From positions 570,001-634,000 of the forward strand of contig JAANYP010000724.1 of NCBI GenBank assembly GCA_020465985.1: DNA of 64,000 nt, in the 5' to 3' direction. The DNA is from Centrapalus pauciflorus. Lineage: Eukaryota; Streptophyta; Magnoliopsida; Asterales; Asteraceae. The notes below the pieces were generated by a model. It searched no databases, was not told where the DNA came from, and saw nothing but the letters and a program-made list of their open reading frames with translations. The stretch's first letter is position 1; every line of letters begins with the position of its first letter. The translations under genes and the position numbers were made by a program. Below, one piece after another: positions 50,003 to 64,000 of this stretch.

Positions 50003-50652
50003 CTAATGAAACAGTGTCTCCCCCTTAATCAAGCATATGAAATAAATATATTCCTCATAAAATAAGAGAGAATGACGAAAAACAAATTGATCCATATTAA
50101 CCATGCCAATATTTGATTCTAGGAAGGTGACCCTTCCTACATCAAATGGTTTTGTGAATAGATCAGCTAACTGATCATCTGTATGAATTTTGGTAACTTG
50201 GATTAATTTCTTCTCATTACAATCTCTTATAAAATGAAATCTTATATGCTTGGTTTTGGGAAATTTCACTGGATTTTGTACAATGCTTATGGCACTTGAG
50301 TTGTCAATGTAAATAGGAGTAGATAAGAAGTTCATACCATAGTCTCTCAGTTGATTCTGAATCCACATCACTTGGGAACAGCAGCTGGCAGCTGCCACAT
50401 ACTCTGCTTCAGTAGATGAGGTGGAGACAGTTGTTTGCTTTTTGCACTGCCAAGAGACCAGTCTTGCTCCTAGATATTGACATCACCAGTTGTGGACTTT
50501 CTGTCAATGTTGCATCCTCCATAATCACTGTCAGAATAGGCTGTTAGTTCAAGAGGAGAGTCTTTAGGATACCAGAGGCCCAAATGTGGTTGGCCTTTGA
50601 GATATCTAAAGATTCTCTTAACAGCAAATAGGTGTCAGTCCTTTGGAGCACA
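50003..50652 (-). pseudogene. Ty1/copia RNase H (broken)
   Basis: On the minus strand the last part is open (50398-50003): MAAASCCSQVMWIQNQLRD, TPIYIDNSSAISIVQNPV, KTKHIRFHFIRDCNE and DQLADLFTKPF, the classic end of copia RNase H. The first part (50640-50400) is frameshifted, with degenerate KGQP/ELTAYSDSDY-like pieces. RNase H removes the RNA template during reverse transcription. Confidence 0.85.
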
Positions 50653-51705
50653 TTAAAATCTGGCACAAACACAAACAGTAAATATTATATCAGGTCTAGA
50701 AGATGTGAGGTACATAAGTAAACCTATCAAGGATCTGTATAAGTGAATGTCCACATCTACTCCATCTTTGTCTACATCAAGCTGCTTGTGAGTGTCCGCC
50801 ATTGGAGTACTAGCAACTTTGGTATCTTTGTAACCAAACTTTTCCAGTATGTCTTTAACATACTTTGATTGACTTATAAAAAGTCCCGTGGGCTTCTGCT
50901 TGACCTGCAATCCTAGAAAGAAGGTGAGTTCTCCCATTGCCTCAAACTCTTTGCACAGACTATCATTAGTAGACCCAAAGATGATATCATCAACATAGAT
51001 CTGAACAAGCAGAATCTCAGATTTGATGGACTTTGTGAATAAAGTTTTGTCCAGAGTACCTCTCTTGATTCCATTCTGTAGAAGGTATGGTGAAAGTGTG
51101 TCATACCATGCTCTTGGGTCTTGGAGGAGTCCATAGAGGGCTTTGTCTAATTTGTAGACTCTGTCTGGATACCTGTAGTCCTCAAATCCAGGAGGTTGAC
51201 ACACATAGACCTCTTCTTCAATTGTACCATACAGGAATGCAGACTTCACATCCATTTGGTATACTTTAAACCCTTTGAAGCTTGCATATGCTAGGAACAG
51301 TCTGATGGCTTCTATTCTTGCTACTGGGGCAAAGACATCATCATAATCTATTCCTTCTTCTTGAGTGTATCCTTGTGCTACCAGTCTTGCTTTGTTCTTG
51401 ATGACGATCCCTCTCTCATCTTTCTTGTTTCTGAACACCCATCTTGTACCAATTGCTCTCTTTCCTTTAGGAAGATCAACTAGAGTCCATACATTCTGAA
51501 TCTTGAATTGCAGTAGTTCTTCCTGCATTGCCTCAATCCAACATGGATCTTTCAAAGCCTCAGATGCCTTCTTAGCTTCTAATTGTGACGTGTAACATGC
51601 ATGTTCAAAGGCAGCTAGACTGAATTCAGGAACTGCTGATTCAGCATCAGTAGACTCCTTGTGAACCATTGTCCTTGTCTGTACAGGAGTGCGTGGATCA
51701 CCCAT
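50653..51705 (-). pseudogene. Ty1/copia reverse transcriptase
   Basis: A 350-codon open frame: WIEAMQEELLQFKIQNVW, WVFRNKKDERG, ARLVAQGYTQEEGIDYDD, FAPVARIEAIR, YQMDVKSAFLYG and the catalytic YVDDIIFGST (about 51008-50976). It ends in SLIGLLMYLTSSRPDI followed by a frameshift. It is separated from integrase by a frame change near 51710-51900. The family reads GLKQAPRAWY where this copy has GLLQDPRAWY. As the core motifs are intact, the defects may lie mainly at the frame breaks. Confidence 0.9.
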
Positions 51706-53005
51706 TATCTGATTTAGAGGGTGATACTTGTGAACTCTGAGTGTTGGCTCTCTGTCTGTCTGAAATGAGGTTCCTAGATTTGTATCATCTCCTTCAGGAG
51801 CACTTGATGGTTCAGCTTAAGAAACAACTTGACCAGAAGATGGGACTGTTTCCCTATGTGATGGAGCTGTTACCTCAGGGCTTGGGATTGGCACTTCATA
51901 ATTTAGATTTGAATCATTTTGGACATCCAGTACCCCTGGAGGGTCGCAAAAAGTGGTAGAACAGTATAGTCATCCCATTGACCATAATCTTCAACAGTCT
52001 GAAACTTTGTGCCAACAGCTTGAACATTTGTGCTACCAGCATGAGAATTTGTGTTGGCAGCTTCAACCCTGTTTTCATCAGTATCTGCAGTATACTCAAC
52101 AAAGCTTAGAGAATGTGTAAGTGAATCTAAATCAAACAACCAATCAGGACCAGTGTCTTTGACATTTTCATTGTTTTCATTAAACTCTACATTGGCACTT
52201 TCTTCAATGGTTTTAGACACACTGTTATATAACCTATAGGCTTTGCTTTGAGTAGAGTATCCTATAAAGAAACCTTCTTCAACCTTACTTTCAAACTTTC
52301 CTAAGTGAGTCTTAGTGTGAAGAATGGTGCACGAACAGCCAAAAGACTTTAGAAAGGCTATTAAGGGGACTCTATGATGGAATAACTCATATGGAGTTTT
52401 CCCTTGTGATTGAACAACTTGAACCCTATTTAGAACATAACAAGCTGTATTGACTGCCTCTGCCCAAAAGGTCATTGGCAGTTTGGAATCAGCTAGCATG
52501 GTTCTAGCAGCCTCAATTAAAGTTTGGTTCTTTCTTTCAGCTACACCATTTTGTTGTGGTGTTCTTGGTGCACTATATTGCCTTCCAATACCTTTAGACT
52601 CACAGAAACTGTTTAGGATATGATTTTTAAACTCAGTTCCATTGTCTGACCTAATCACCTTAACTTTTATGTTGGATTGGTTTTCTATCTTAAGGATAAA
52701 TGATTTAACTAGCTCAGCAGTTTCATCTTTAGTCCTAAGAAAGTATACCCATGTAAATCTTGTGAAATCATCAACAATGACTAAACAGTAAGCTCTTTTA
52801 TTCAAACTCAAAACAGATGTTGGACCAAAGAGATCCATATGAATAAGATGAAGAGCAGATGAGAATGAATTTACTTCTTTGGCCTTATGAGAAGTTTTGT
52901 GTTGTTTGCCTTTAAGACATGCTACACAATGATCATCACAGATGAACTCCTTTTGTGGTAAACCTCTTACCAAATTCTTTTTGACTAAAACGTTCTTTAA
53001 GACTG
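51706..53005 (-). pseudogene. Ty1/copia integrase with GAG-pre-integrase end
   Basis: From about 53005 leftward: the pre-integrase zinc-binding end (CDDHCVACLKGKQHKTSHK), the integrase core with Asp in HMDLFGP (about 52840), Asp in IRSDNGTEF (about 52650) and Glu in PQQNGVAERKNQT (about 52560-52520), then SFGCSCTILHTK, GFFIGYS and an acidic linker to 51903. Catalytic residues are all present. The upstream part (protease, gag) is missing because Athila-like LTR sequence abuts it at about 53005. A TAA-interrupted stretch (51900-51706) links to reverse transcriptase. Confidence 0.9.
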
Positions 53006-53324
53006 CGTAATTGGTTATGTCTATGTGACCATTGCATAATTTTTAAATAAGTAATAACTTATGCAGTAGTGAATTCGTAAACGGTTATCTTTAATTTGAT
53101 TTGTTACTCAATCGTAGTTTGTCTTGCCATTGTTTAGTATTAAATTTAGTTTTAATCACCATTGCAAACAATCCAATTCCCAATCTAAATCGATTATCTA
53201 ATCATAAAGAAACTAGCTAATTTAACCCTAATAAACCAACACGCTCCCTGCGGATTCCACCCTTACTTCCCTACACTAGTAGATAGTTTTGAGTATTCCT
53301 ACGGGCCACAACGATGGCTCGTCA
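53005..53324 (+). repeat. Athila/Tat-like LTR, 3' part
   Basis: It matches the ends of the LTRs at 3393-4511 and 9169-10285 (GCGTAATTGGTTATGTCTAT; CACGCTCCCTGCGGATTC; ACGGGCCACAACGATGGCTC) in plus orientation, ending CTCGTCA at 53324. The first ~800 bp are missing. Confidence 0.85.
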
Positions 53325-53329
53325 GATTT

Positions 53330-53400
53330 TGGCGCCGTTGCCGGGGAGCGGTAACGCTAGTTAGGGCTAAAAAGTTGGTTTAGCCTTAGTTAATTTTAGT
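53330..53400 (+). other. tRNA-Asp primer-binding site and leader of the Athila-like fragment
   Basis: TGGCGCCGTTGCCGGGGA (53330-53347) is the canonical Athila/Tat primer site, five bases after the LTR end. The leader AGCGGTAACGCTAGTTAGG matches the one next to the LTR at 3393. Confidence 0.88.
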
Positions 53401-53439
53401 ACTTTAGTTTTAGTTATTTTTTGTCTTTATTCCTATTAT

Positions 53440-53578
53440 TAAAATCGCTTTTCTAATCATAAAGAAACTAAGTAATTTAACCCTAATAAACCTACACGCT
53501 CCCTGCAGATTCGACCCTTACTTCCCTACACTAGTAGGTAGTTTGGACTAATTCTACGGGCCACAATGAAGGCGCGTC
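53440..53578 (+). repeat. Second Athila-like LTR end fragment, same orientation
   Basis: About 139 bp repeat 53197-53324 (TAATCATAAAGAAACTA; ACGCTCCCTGCAGATTCGAC; ACGGGCCACAATGAAGG), differing at several positions, so it is not a very recent copy. It ends at the copia relic starting at 53582. Confidence 0.8.
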
Positions 53579-53581
53579 ACC

Positions 53582-56315
53582 TTGTCATTCATGTCAACCT
53601 CTCCATCAGGTTTGTCTTCGGCTAATAATTTATGTATTCCTTCATCCTTATGGATATTAGATTCTGGTGCATCTCATCATAAGTCTCCTCATTTGTCTTC
53701 ATTTGTTACTCTATCTTTTGTTTCACCTATGTCTATTATGTCTGCTAGTGGAAAGATTATGCCATTGGAAGGTGTTGGTACTGTTGTCACACCTCATGTT
53801 TCACTTCCTAATGTGTATTATGTTCCTAAACTTGCCTTAAATCTTGTATCAGCTAGTCAATTGTGTAAATCTAGTTATTGAGTTTTCTAATCTGATAATA
53901 ATTGTTGTGTGCAAGACCCACGTTCTCAGACAGTGATCGAGACAAACCGTAGGCTAGTTGAGCTCTATGTTTTGGATAATCTCAGGGTATCTAATGTGGC
54001 TACTTCGGGTGTTGATTTATCTTTCTTTCATTTGAGTCATTTGTCATCTGATTTTTATTTATGGCATTCCCGTTTAGGTCATGTGTCTGCATCTCGTCTA
54101 CAGTTCTTAGCCTCTACAGGTGCTTTAGGTCAATTGAACAAATTTGATAGATTAGATTGTAGTATTTGTAAACTTGCAAAATTTTCAGCTCTACCTTTTA
54201 ATAAAAGTACCTCTTGTTCTTTTGCACCTTGTGATCATAAACTTGATTATACTTCCTTACGTGTTTTCGGTTGTGCCTCTTTTGTTCTTCGTCCTCATGT
54301 GAAACGTAATAAATTGTCAGCTTGATCTGCTTTGTGTGTCTTTTTGGGATATGGGATTAGTCAAAAGGGTTATCGTTGTTTTGATCCAGTGAGTCAAAAG
54401 CTCTACGTCTCGCGTCATGTCACTTTCTTGGAACATATTCATTTCTATTCGATTCCTGCTCAGTCTCATAACATGACAAGGTCTGATTTCCCGTTTATTG
54501 ATCCTTATAATGATGACACTGAAAATACCACTTCTGCTATCCAAATCAACACATCTGATATACCGACAACTGAGATGCCTACAACATTGGATAACTCTAT
54601 TCCAGAGACAGATGTAGCTCCTCCCATGCCTACGTCTCTTCCATCGCCGGTTGAGAATATGGATGTCCCTACTGCACGCAGGTCTATTCGTCCTCGTAAG
54701 TCTACTAAACTTTTTGATTTTGTTTACTCATGTTATTATGCCTCTTTTGCTTCGTTCATTGCAATATACATCGTTTGTCTAAACCCAACTCCTTCAAAAG
54801 GATGTTTGTGATCCCCTTTGGCAGGACGCTATGGCTGAGGAATTAATTACTCTTTATCAGACTCATATGTGGCATTTGGTTCCTTTACCATATGGAAAGA
54901 ATACTATTGGTTGTCGTTGGGTTTATAAGATCAAGACTAAGTCTGATGGTCTGTTGAACGGTATAAAGCCTGTCTTGTTGCTACGGGGTATTCACAAGAA
55001 TATGGTATGGATTATGAGTAAACTTTTGCTCCTATAGCTAAAATGACTACTGTTCGCACGTTGATTGCAGTAGCCTCTGTTCGTAAGTGGAAAATTTCTC
55101 AGATGGACGTGAAAAATGGTTTCCTGAATGGTGATTTACATGAGGAGGTTTATATGACTCCTCCTCCTGGAATTCCTCATAAGCAAGGAGAAGTATGTCG
55201 TCTATGCAAAGCTTTATACGGTCTCAAACAAGCTCCTCGTGCTTGGTTTGAGAAGTTCTCTACAGTCAACAGGTCACTTGGTTTTCATTTTAGTAATCAT
55301 GACTCGACTTTATTTGTTAAGTGTACTACTGCAAGATGAATACTTTTGTCTTTATATGTTGATGATATGATTATTACTGGTGATGATTGTGCTGGCATTG
55401 AGTCTTTGAAGTGTGATTTAGCTCATCGTTTTGCTATGAAAGACTTGGGTTTGCTTCACTATTTTCTGGGAATAGAATTTGCACACTATGGCAGGGGATA
55501 TCTTTTGTCCCTGTCAAAGTACATATCAGATTTGTTTGAACGTGCTCATCTCTCATATAACAAGACTGTGGATATTCCTCTGGAAACCAATGCTCATTAT
55601 TCTCCAACTGATGGTGTTCTTTTAGATGATCCAAATTTGTATCGTACTATTGTGGGTAGATTGGTTTATCTCACTGTCAGTAGACCTGATATTGCTCATG
55701 CTGTTCATGTGGTTAGTTAATTTGTTTCTACTCCGACAACTGCACACTGGGGTGCGGTACTTCGCATTTTGAGATATTGAAGGGCACTCAGTTCCAGACT
55801 CTTGTGTTTCCTTCCTCGTCTTTTTTTGACCTTCGTGCTTACAGTGATGCTGATTGGGCCGGGGATTCTAATGATCATAACTTTACTACAGGATTTTGCA
55901 TCTTTCTAGGAGATTCTCTTATTTCATGGAAGAGTAAGAATCAAGACGTTGTTTCTCGCTCTTCTATTGAAGTCGAGTATCGGGCTATGGCTGCCACTAC
56001 TAGTGAGGTTGTTTGGCTGCGTTGGTTACTTGAAGATATGGGTGTTCACTTATCATCGCCTACCCCGGTACACTATGACAACAAAAGTGCTATACAGATT
56101 ATATGTAATTCGGTTTTTCATGAACGGACGAAGCATATTGAGATTGATTGTCACTTTACTCGCCATCATCTTCAGCTAGGCACTATATCGTTACCATTTG
56201 TCCCTTCTGCTTTGCGAATTGCTGACATCTTTAGTAAGACACACTCTACTTCTCAATTCAGCTTCTTGTTTGACAAAAATGTTTATCGCTGTAGCATTGT
56301 GAGTTTAAGGGGGAA
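53582..56315 (+). pseudogene. Third Ty1/copia pol relic, integrase core deleted
   Basis: Protease motif WILDSGASHHKS (about 53653), then YYVPKLALNLVSASQLCK; after a stop and frame change the pre-integrase segment YLWHSRLGHVSASRLQ and CSICKLAKFSALPF. The sequence then jumps (about 54215-54250) to the end of integrase (LRVFGCASFVLRPH, FLGYGISQKGYRCFDP), so the DDE core is missing. Reverse transcriptase: ISQMDVKNGFLNG (55093), ALYGLKQAPRAWFEK, LYVDDMIITG (55355), LLHYFLGIEF, VGRLVYLTVSRPDI. RNase H: AYSDADWAGD (55840), SIEVEYRAMA, VHYDNKSAIQI, FHERTKHIEIDCHF. Several stops and frameshifts. It belongs to a lineage different from the copia elements at 41-53 kb, judged by divergent motifs. The polypurine tract AGTTTAAGGGGGAA is at 56302-56315. 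Confidence 0.9.
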
Positions 56316-56460
56316 TATTAGCGTAATAAAAGTCTGTGGGCCTATTTATGCTATTGGGCTTTATCAGACTTTTAGTTTAGCTCTATATGTAGGGATAACC
56401 TTTATGTTTTCATTCATTTCATTGTATCCTTCTTTTGTTTTGCATAATAAACTCTTTAAT
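56316..56460 (+). repeat. 3' LTR of the third copia, truncated
   Basis: It follows the polypurine tract and starts TATTAGCGTAATAAAAGTC (TG decayed to TA). It includes ATAATAAACTC-like end-of-transcript sequence near 56445. No clear CA end was found; the frame open through here to 56733 has no recognisable homology downstream. Confidence 0.55.
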
Positions 56461-59756
<3,296 letters not shown>

Positions 59757-60150
59757 AATTTGATGTCGTTCTGCTATCTTTAGATTTAGAGACTAACGTT
59801 AAACCTGACCCAACAACATAATTCATCTTCTTTGTTTGACTTCCTTAACTCTCCAAATCCTGAGCCTGAAACCGAAACTACATCAAAACCTCAGCCCCCA
59901 GCCCCACACCAAATCTAAAATTCAAGCTGCACATACACACCTCCACCATATCAAAAGTAGCAGCAAAAATATCCTCAATCCCTACATCATCTGAACTAAC
60001 CCACCAATCTGTCACTTCGGTTGACTACTTCCAAGATTTAACAGAACAAGCTCATTTATTCATAACAAAGACGATCTAGTTTGGGTTCACTAGTTCTTGA
60101 AAGGTAATATAATGACTCTTCCTCCTTAAGAGAGAGAAAAGCTCAGACTT
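59757..60150. other. Unassigned sequence
   Basis: Possibly the continuation of the relic to the left (Pro-rich EPETETTSKPQPPAP-like translation near 59860-59910). No clear boundary with the minus-strand gag was found. Confidence 0.4.
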
Positions 60151-60721
60151 GACCATAATAGCCGAGTCTTTCAACTTATGAACATCCTAACTATAGAAAA
60201 AGAAAAACCTCATGTCAAGGGCTTAAAAGAAAATCTAATCAAAACTTTCATAAACCCAGTCCAAGTCATGACTACGACCTTTTTTGGTGTTAGTGCATTG
60301 ACCATAACATCTCACCACATCACTGCATCTTTAGTGAGCATTGTGGTAGCATACTGAACAATGTCGTCAAGACAATCACTGATTCAGAATGTTCACTCTA
60401 TAAAAGTAATCCATTCCAGTGTAGTAACCACATCCCAGTACTATGGAATGCAATAGCCTCTTTATCGTTAAATCTCCACCCACTGGCTTTACTAGAAGAA
60501 CCAATTTTGTCTTCTTTATCAACTTGATCACCATGAGAGTTTTATATATATTTTCTCTTATCAGCCTTACATTTATCCTCAGCCTCATCTTGTGCCCTAA
60601 AGTGTTCTTGAATTGATTTTGCTTGGTTAGCCATTATCTTGGCTTGCTTTTTGTTGCTTTGTTCCATCATGCTTTGCATCAATTGGAACATTTGTTGCAG
60701 AGTCAAATCTTCTCTAGACAT
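60150..60721 (-). pseudogene. Ty3/gypsy gag fragment (minus strand)
   Basis: It starts at ATG 60721 (MSREDLTLQQMFQLMQSMM), reading EHFRAQDEAEDKCKADKRK. After a stop and frameshifts it continues as GSSSKASGWRF, YATTMLTKDAVMW and VMVNALTPKKVVVMTW. These match the gag at 37978 (DQFRARDEAEAKRREDKRK; RFATAMFTKDAVMWWN; MVNALTLEKVSIMSW), so the two elements are of one lineage. It lies 170 bp after the PBS of the adjacent LTR, as expected. The left limit is approximate. Confidence 0.82.
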
Positions 60722-60890
60722 GTAAAGAAATATAAAATATAATACTTAGAACTTAAAACTACATAAACATATTACCCATTAGATGTCAATCATATCTTAG
60801 TTCGGATAATTTCCTAGGAGTCCGTTCTAATATCATAACCTTTGTTTGAGAGCAAGCTCTCACGTATACTTGCGACCTCACACCAATGAT

Positions 60891-60900
60891 CTGATACCAA
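60891..60900 (-). other. Primer-binding site (initiator tRNA-Met), minus strand
   Basis: Minus-strand TTGGTATCAG follows the LTR end TGTTTCA with two bases between. It points to the gag at 60721. Confidence 0.75.
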
Positions 60901-60902
60901 GC

Positions 60903-61408
60903 TGAAACATGATTAACAGGGCCAGGACTCAAATTTTGGGGCCAAGGTTGGGCTGAGGCTTTAAGTCACAAGGCCTTGGTTCCAGTCTTCATGTTCATTG
61001 ACAACTTTGCCAAATTAAGTCATTGTAATCTTCAATATCAACTTAAAAAATTTAGAATTTTAATATTTAATCAAGAACAGTGACCAATTTAACCACTGTT
61101 CCATTCTCCTACATCAACACACACAAGAAAACACACACACAACTCCAAATTCAAGAGTTAATAAATGAAATTACCTCAAATATTCCAAGATTCTTGTGCA
61201 TAATGATTAATCAAGGTGTATGATACGTGTTATGTAGTTAGGAGTTTCAATTAAATATATTTTGCACCCCTTAATCTTAAATTTCAAAGATTAACACATT
61301 TTACCCTTTAACATAAATTTTGTTAAACTTATCCCACAGTTCATTGTCAATTAAATAAAAGTTACATAAAAACTTAAATGCACCTAAAACAAGCTAAGGG
61401 ATGTTACA
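60903..61408 (-). repeat. Gypsy LTR shared by two elements in tandem (minus strand)
   Basis: On the minus strand it starts TGTAACATCCCTTAGC (61408) and ends AATCATGTTTCA (60903), 506 bp. One side carries the end of pol and a GACGAAGTTGGG tract (a 3' LTR context); the other carries a PBS and gag (a 5' LTR context). One LTR in both contexts is the mark of a tandem element arrangement. Confidence 0.8.
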
Positions 61409-61600
61409 AAATGGGTTCCACCATACCCAACTTCGTCCTTGAATTTAATTAAGCTCAAATAGAGTAGGATGCATTGATTGCATTACGACTTTGGATTCCC
61501 AAGTCTGATGTGAACTACGGGGGTGATTCCACTAAACAAACACCATCTTTACTTCTTTATTTGTAAGATTCTATGTCTTCGACTCCTATATGCGCTCTAG
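61409..61600 (-). pseudogene. Gypsy pol 3' end (chromodomain-like tail), minus strand
   Basis: Minus-strand pieces HRILQIKK, MVFV, QWNHPRSSHQTWESK and HPTLFELN align with KMKKL, MVLVQWR, SHGNSQTWESEQ and YPHLFEP of the element at 1-867. They are followed by a stop and AAGGACGAAGTTGGG, then the LTR start at 61408. One frameshift lies near 61553. Upstream coding sequence is missing. Confidence 0.72.
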
Positions 61601-61619
61601 ATAAAACATCCTTCCATAC

Positions 61620-63745
61620 ATTCATAAACAATCACTCAGGACAAAAGTATAACCCATAATTTAAAATAGGATTAAAAATTCGAATATACAAAAGTTAAAA
61701 TCACGTCAATGCTAAAGCACAAGATGATATAAAGTCTATAAGGACATAAATGTCTATTACATTCTCACACAATTTATTACATCACCATAATGATCCCGAC
61801 CTAAAGCTGCATAACCATTCAGTATAATACTTACCAAAGTTCTAGTGCACTTTCGAGATCTTGAAGTAATAGCCTAAGTAGAAGACCTAACAATCTTTTT
61901 TTCCTTTACCTTTAAACAATTAAAAAGCTTAGGGTTAGTTAGATAATAGATTACATGTTCTACAAATGAGTCATGCAAACAAGTATGTACAACGGAGATA
62001 AATTGGCTCATTCGTGAGGAGGGCACAGATAATGAGTATGTCATCATGCTGGGAAGCATGGATACCGAATGAGTCATCATGCTGGGAACTCGAGACATAA
62101 TTCTCAAATGGCTATTCAAATATAGTGATCAGGGATGTACAATCTGGATGGAATAGGATATGAGATGATTAGTCCCCAACAGTGGCCATCTGTCAAACCT
62201 CAGCCCAGGTCACACCGGTATATGAGTCTATCATTATGTCGCAACATGTTACCAAAAGATACACTTCCAAATGAATGTTTGCAACATGTATATAACATGT
62301 CAAGTATGAGGGTGCATCAATAACAATAAAGTCATATTAGAGTGCCAATAAATATGTATGAGCAATATGAACAAGCGACCATGCAATAATTATGTATCTA
62401 ATGCAATGACAACAAATGTAGGAATATTAATCTAATACTCACACATAATTCTTCACATAGAAATCTTTTAGGAATGATGTCTAGGAAGTATCCACAGGGT
62501 CTTACACAACACCTGTTATTATTGCTTTACTTTTCTTTGATCTGTATCTTTATAATCATCGAACCGAACTTTAACTAATTTTTGTTGTCTCAGTGTCTGT
62601 TAAATTAAATAACACCACAATAAACCTGTTATGTTAGTTATGTGTTTTGTATAAGATTTCAAAGCTATTTATGTTCAACTATGAGCCATTAACAACCATT
62701 TAACCAAATATACAAATTCCAAATCCAGAAAATCATGTTTTCAAGTGTGAGTGTGAACCGAGGGACAGAATCTTGGGGTCCCCACTCTGAGTCCAAGACT
62801 CAGAGTCTCAGGTCATCCCCCTTTAGTTTTTCCTTCATCAGCCCAAGACTTGAACTCTGGGGGTCACTCAGTTAAGTCCAAGACTCAGTTTAAGGTTATA
62901 CCCCTTTTGTTGGCAGCCAAACGAAAGCAAATCAAGTCAAGCCCGAGGCTTGAAGTTTCAGAGTCCCTTGCTTACTGAAATTCTATGTCTCGAGGTGTCC
63001 CACACCGAGACTTAGTGTTTAAATCTGATTATTCATCAAGATTTCATAATTAGCTACATTTTCAGTTAAAATCTCACAATAGCCCACGAATAAACATATT
63101 GTAACTTATAAGAAACATCAATTTGATGTTTCATGCTCAATTTAAGGGAGACCAAAACCATGGCCACTGTGTTGATGACACAACCCAAACACACACTAAA
63201 TTTCAAAATCGACATTCCTTAAAGTCATGTTTGGGATTTATACTTGTCTCAGATGCTCCACTATACTCGAATGAAAGATTATCAGCTGAAAATTTGAATA
63301 TGCATTCATGAATCAAGGTTTTGATTCTCACATTCGGTTTTCATCTCAACAGAACCAAAGCCATCAAGAACTCAAATTAAACCTTAACATTACCTTAAGT
63401 TGATGCTTGTAATCAGTAATCACTAGAGTTGGTTCCAATCTTTAGTATTTCTTAAATTTCCAAAGCTTAAATCCAACTAATTTCTTGTTCTTGATTGTTG
63501 AACGTGTGATCCGAAAGGGAGAGTGAGAGAAGTTACTGAGAGAAATTGATTTTTAGAAATGAGCAGGTGCTCAACCTTAAACCCACATATATTTTTTCAA
63601 GTTTGGGACATTTACACATTGGACCCTTAATTTATATTATCATAAATGGACAATTTCAGCTTATCTTGTACTTATGGCACAATTATAACTTAAAGTTTAC
63701 AATAACATCATGAAAATATAAATAACTAGAGTCCACAGGCTTTGG
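61620..63745 (-). repeat. Long gypsy-type LTR (minus strand), edges approximate
   Basis: It shares the layout of the other long LTRs: a CT-rich leader (AACTTCTCTCACTCTCCC, near 63520), a donor AAG/GTAATG at 63393 (minus), a word array (about 62750-63010), an acceptor TTTAAAG/G at 61910, then a tail with TGTAATAGACATTTATG. No TG..CA ends or target duplication were fixed, so both limits are estimates. Confidence 0.6.
62750..63010 (-). repeat. Degenerate GAGTCTTGGACT word array inside the LTR
   Basis: On the minus strand, variants of TGAGTCTTGGACTCAGAG and CAAGTCTTGGGCTTGA recur irregularly with GGGGACCCC-like spacers. It is comparable in position to the arrays at 1500-1700 and 36410-36780. Confidence 0.7.
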
Positions 63746-63754
63746 CCTATTAGG

Positions 63755-64000
63755 ATTGGGATAATTGCGCAAAAAACTTCTAGCTTGTCAGTTTTTTGTG
63801 ATTAAAACCCCAAATCATTTTTCGTTGCGTAGAAAAACCCCAAACTAACTAAAAATCAGTAAATCAAGGTTTTATCAATGGGTAACCGGTTGAAACCGGT
63901 TATTAATCCTACGTGGAATAAATTTTAATTATTGAAACCGGTTGTCAAGTATTACACATCATTTAAACTCTCGTTGATGATGTAATCCAGTTTAAAAATT
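63755..64000. mobile_element. Probable Mutator-like element terminus, runs out of window
   Basis: GGGATAATTGCGCAAAAAAC begins at 63757 and is followed by AAAACCCCAAA phrases (63806 and 63836). This style of terminus (GGGATAATTGC..AAAACCCC) is frequent in plant MULE-type MITEs. The other end lies beyond the window. AACCGGTTGAAACCGGTT repeats occur near 63885-63900. Confidence 0.5.

Overview
The window is plant nuclear DNA made almost entirely of transposable elements. Evidence: many LTR retrotransposons of both Ty3/gypsy and Ty1/copia type, primer-binding sites (PBS) matching plant initiator tRNA-Met and tRNA-Asp, Helitron ends, a Mutator-type MITE with a 9-bp target duplication (TSD), (TA)n tracts, and captured exons of two plant genes. 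The extra ORF of the copia element suggests a eudicot, perhaps an asterid (inference). No intact host gene, rRNA, tRNA or CRISPR array was found.

Layout. 1-2856: end of a gypsy element (integrase/chromodomain, 3' LTR) inserted in a MITE (2857-3315). 3316-4511: 5' LTR of a minus-strand Athila/Tat-like element. 4512-9168: decayed gypsy element whose LTR is cut by a second Athila-like element (from 9169, minus). 11978-21218: gypsy element with perfect TSDs, a 257-aa ORF before gag, and a 3' deletion sealed with templated filler. It sits inside an older, opposite-strand LTR of a related family. The same old LTR is also split by an 8.2-kb minus-strand Helitron (21628-29801), which carries UVR8-like and RRP5-like exons and a solo gypsy LTR. 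31390-31950: Athila-type gag relic. 31948-34410: AT-rich repeats and a TIR element in (TA)n.

35533-39349: gypsy LTR, PBS and gag-protease. 39350-39622: SINE-like sequence and a Helitron-type 3' terminus. 40569-40976: intact Mutator-type MITE. 41033-45490: plus-strand copia 5' half. 45500-53005: minus-strand copia with a 934-codon extra ORF after pol; its LTR end is involved in a tandem duplication. 53005-53578: Athila LTR fragments. 53582-56460: third copia lacking its integrase core. 57490-59756: relic related to the copia extra ORF. 60150-61600 (minus): gypsy pol end, one LTR, PBS and gag in series, i.e. a tandem junction. 61620-63745: another minus-strand gypsy LTR. 63755-64000: start of a Mutator-like element.

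The coding parts are retroelement gag, protease, reverse transcriptase, RNase H and integrase, nearly all broken. The main interest lies in the nesting order, the accessory ORFs, the captured exons, and an intron-like module with internal word repeats that recurs in the LTRs of several gypsy families.
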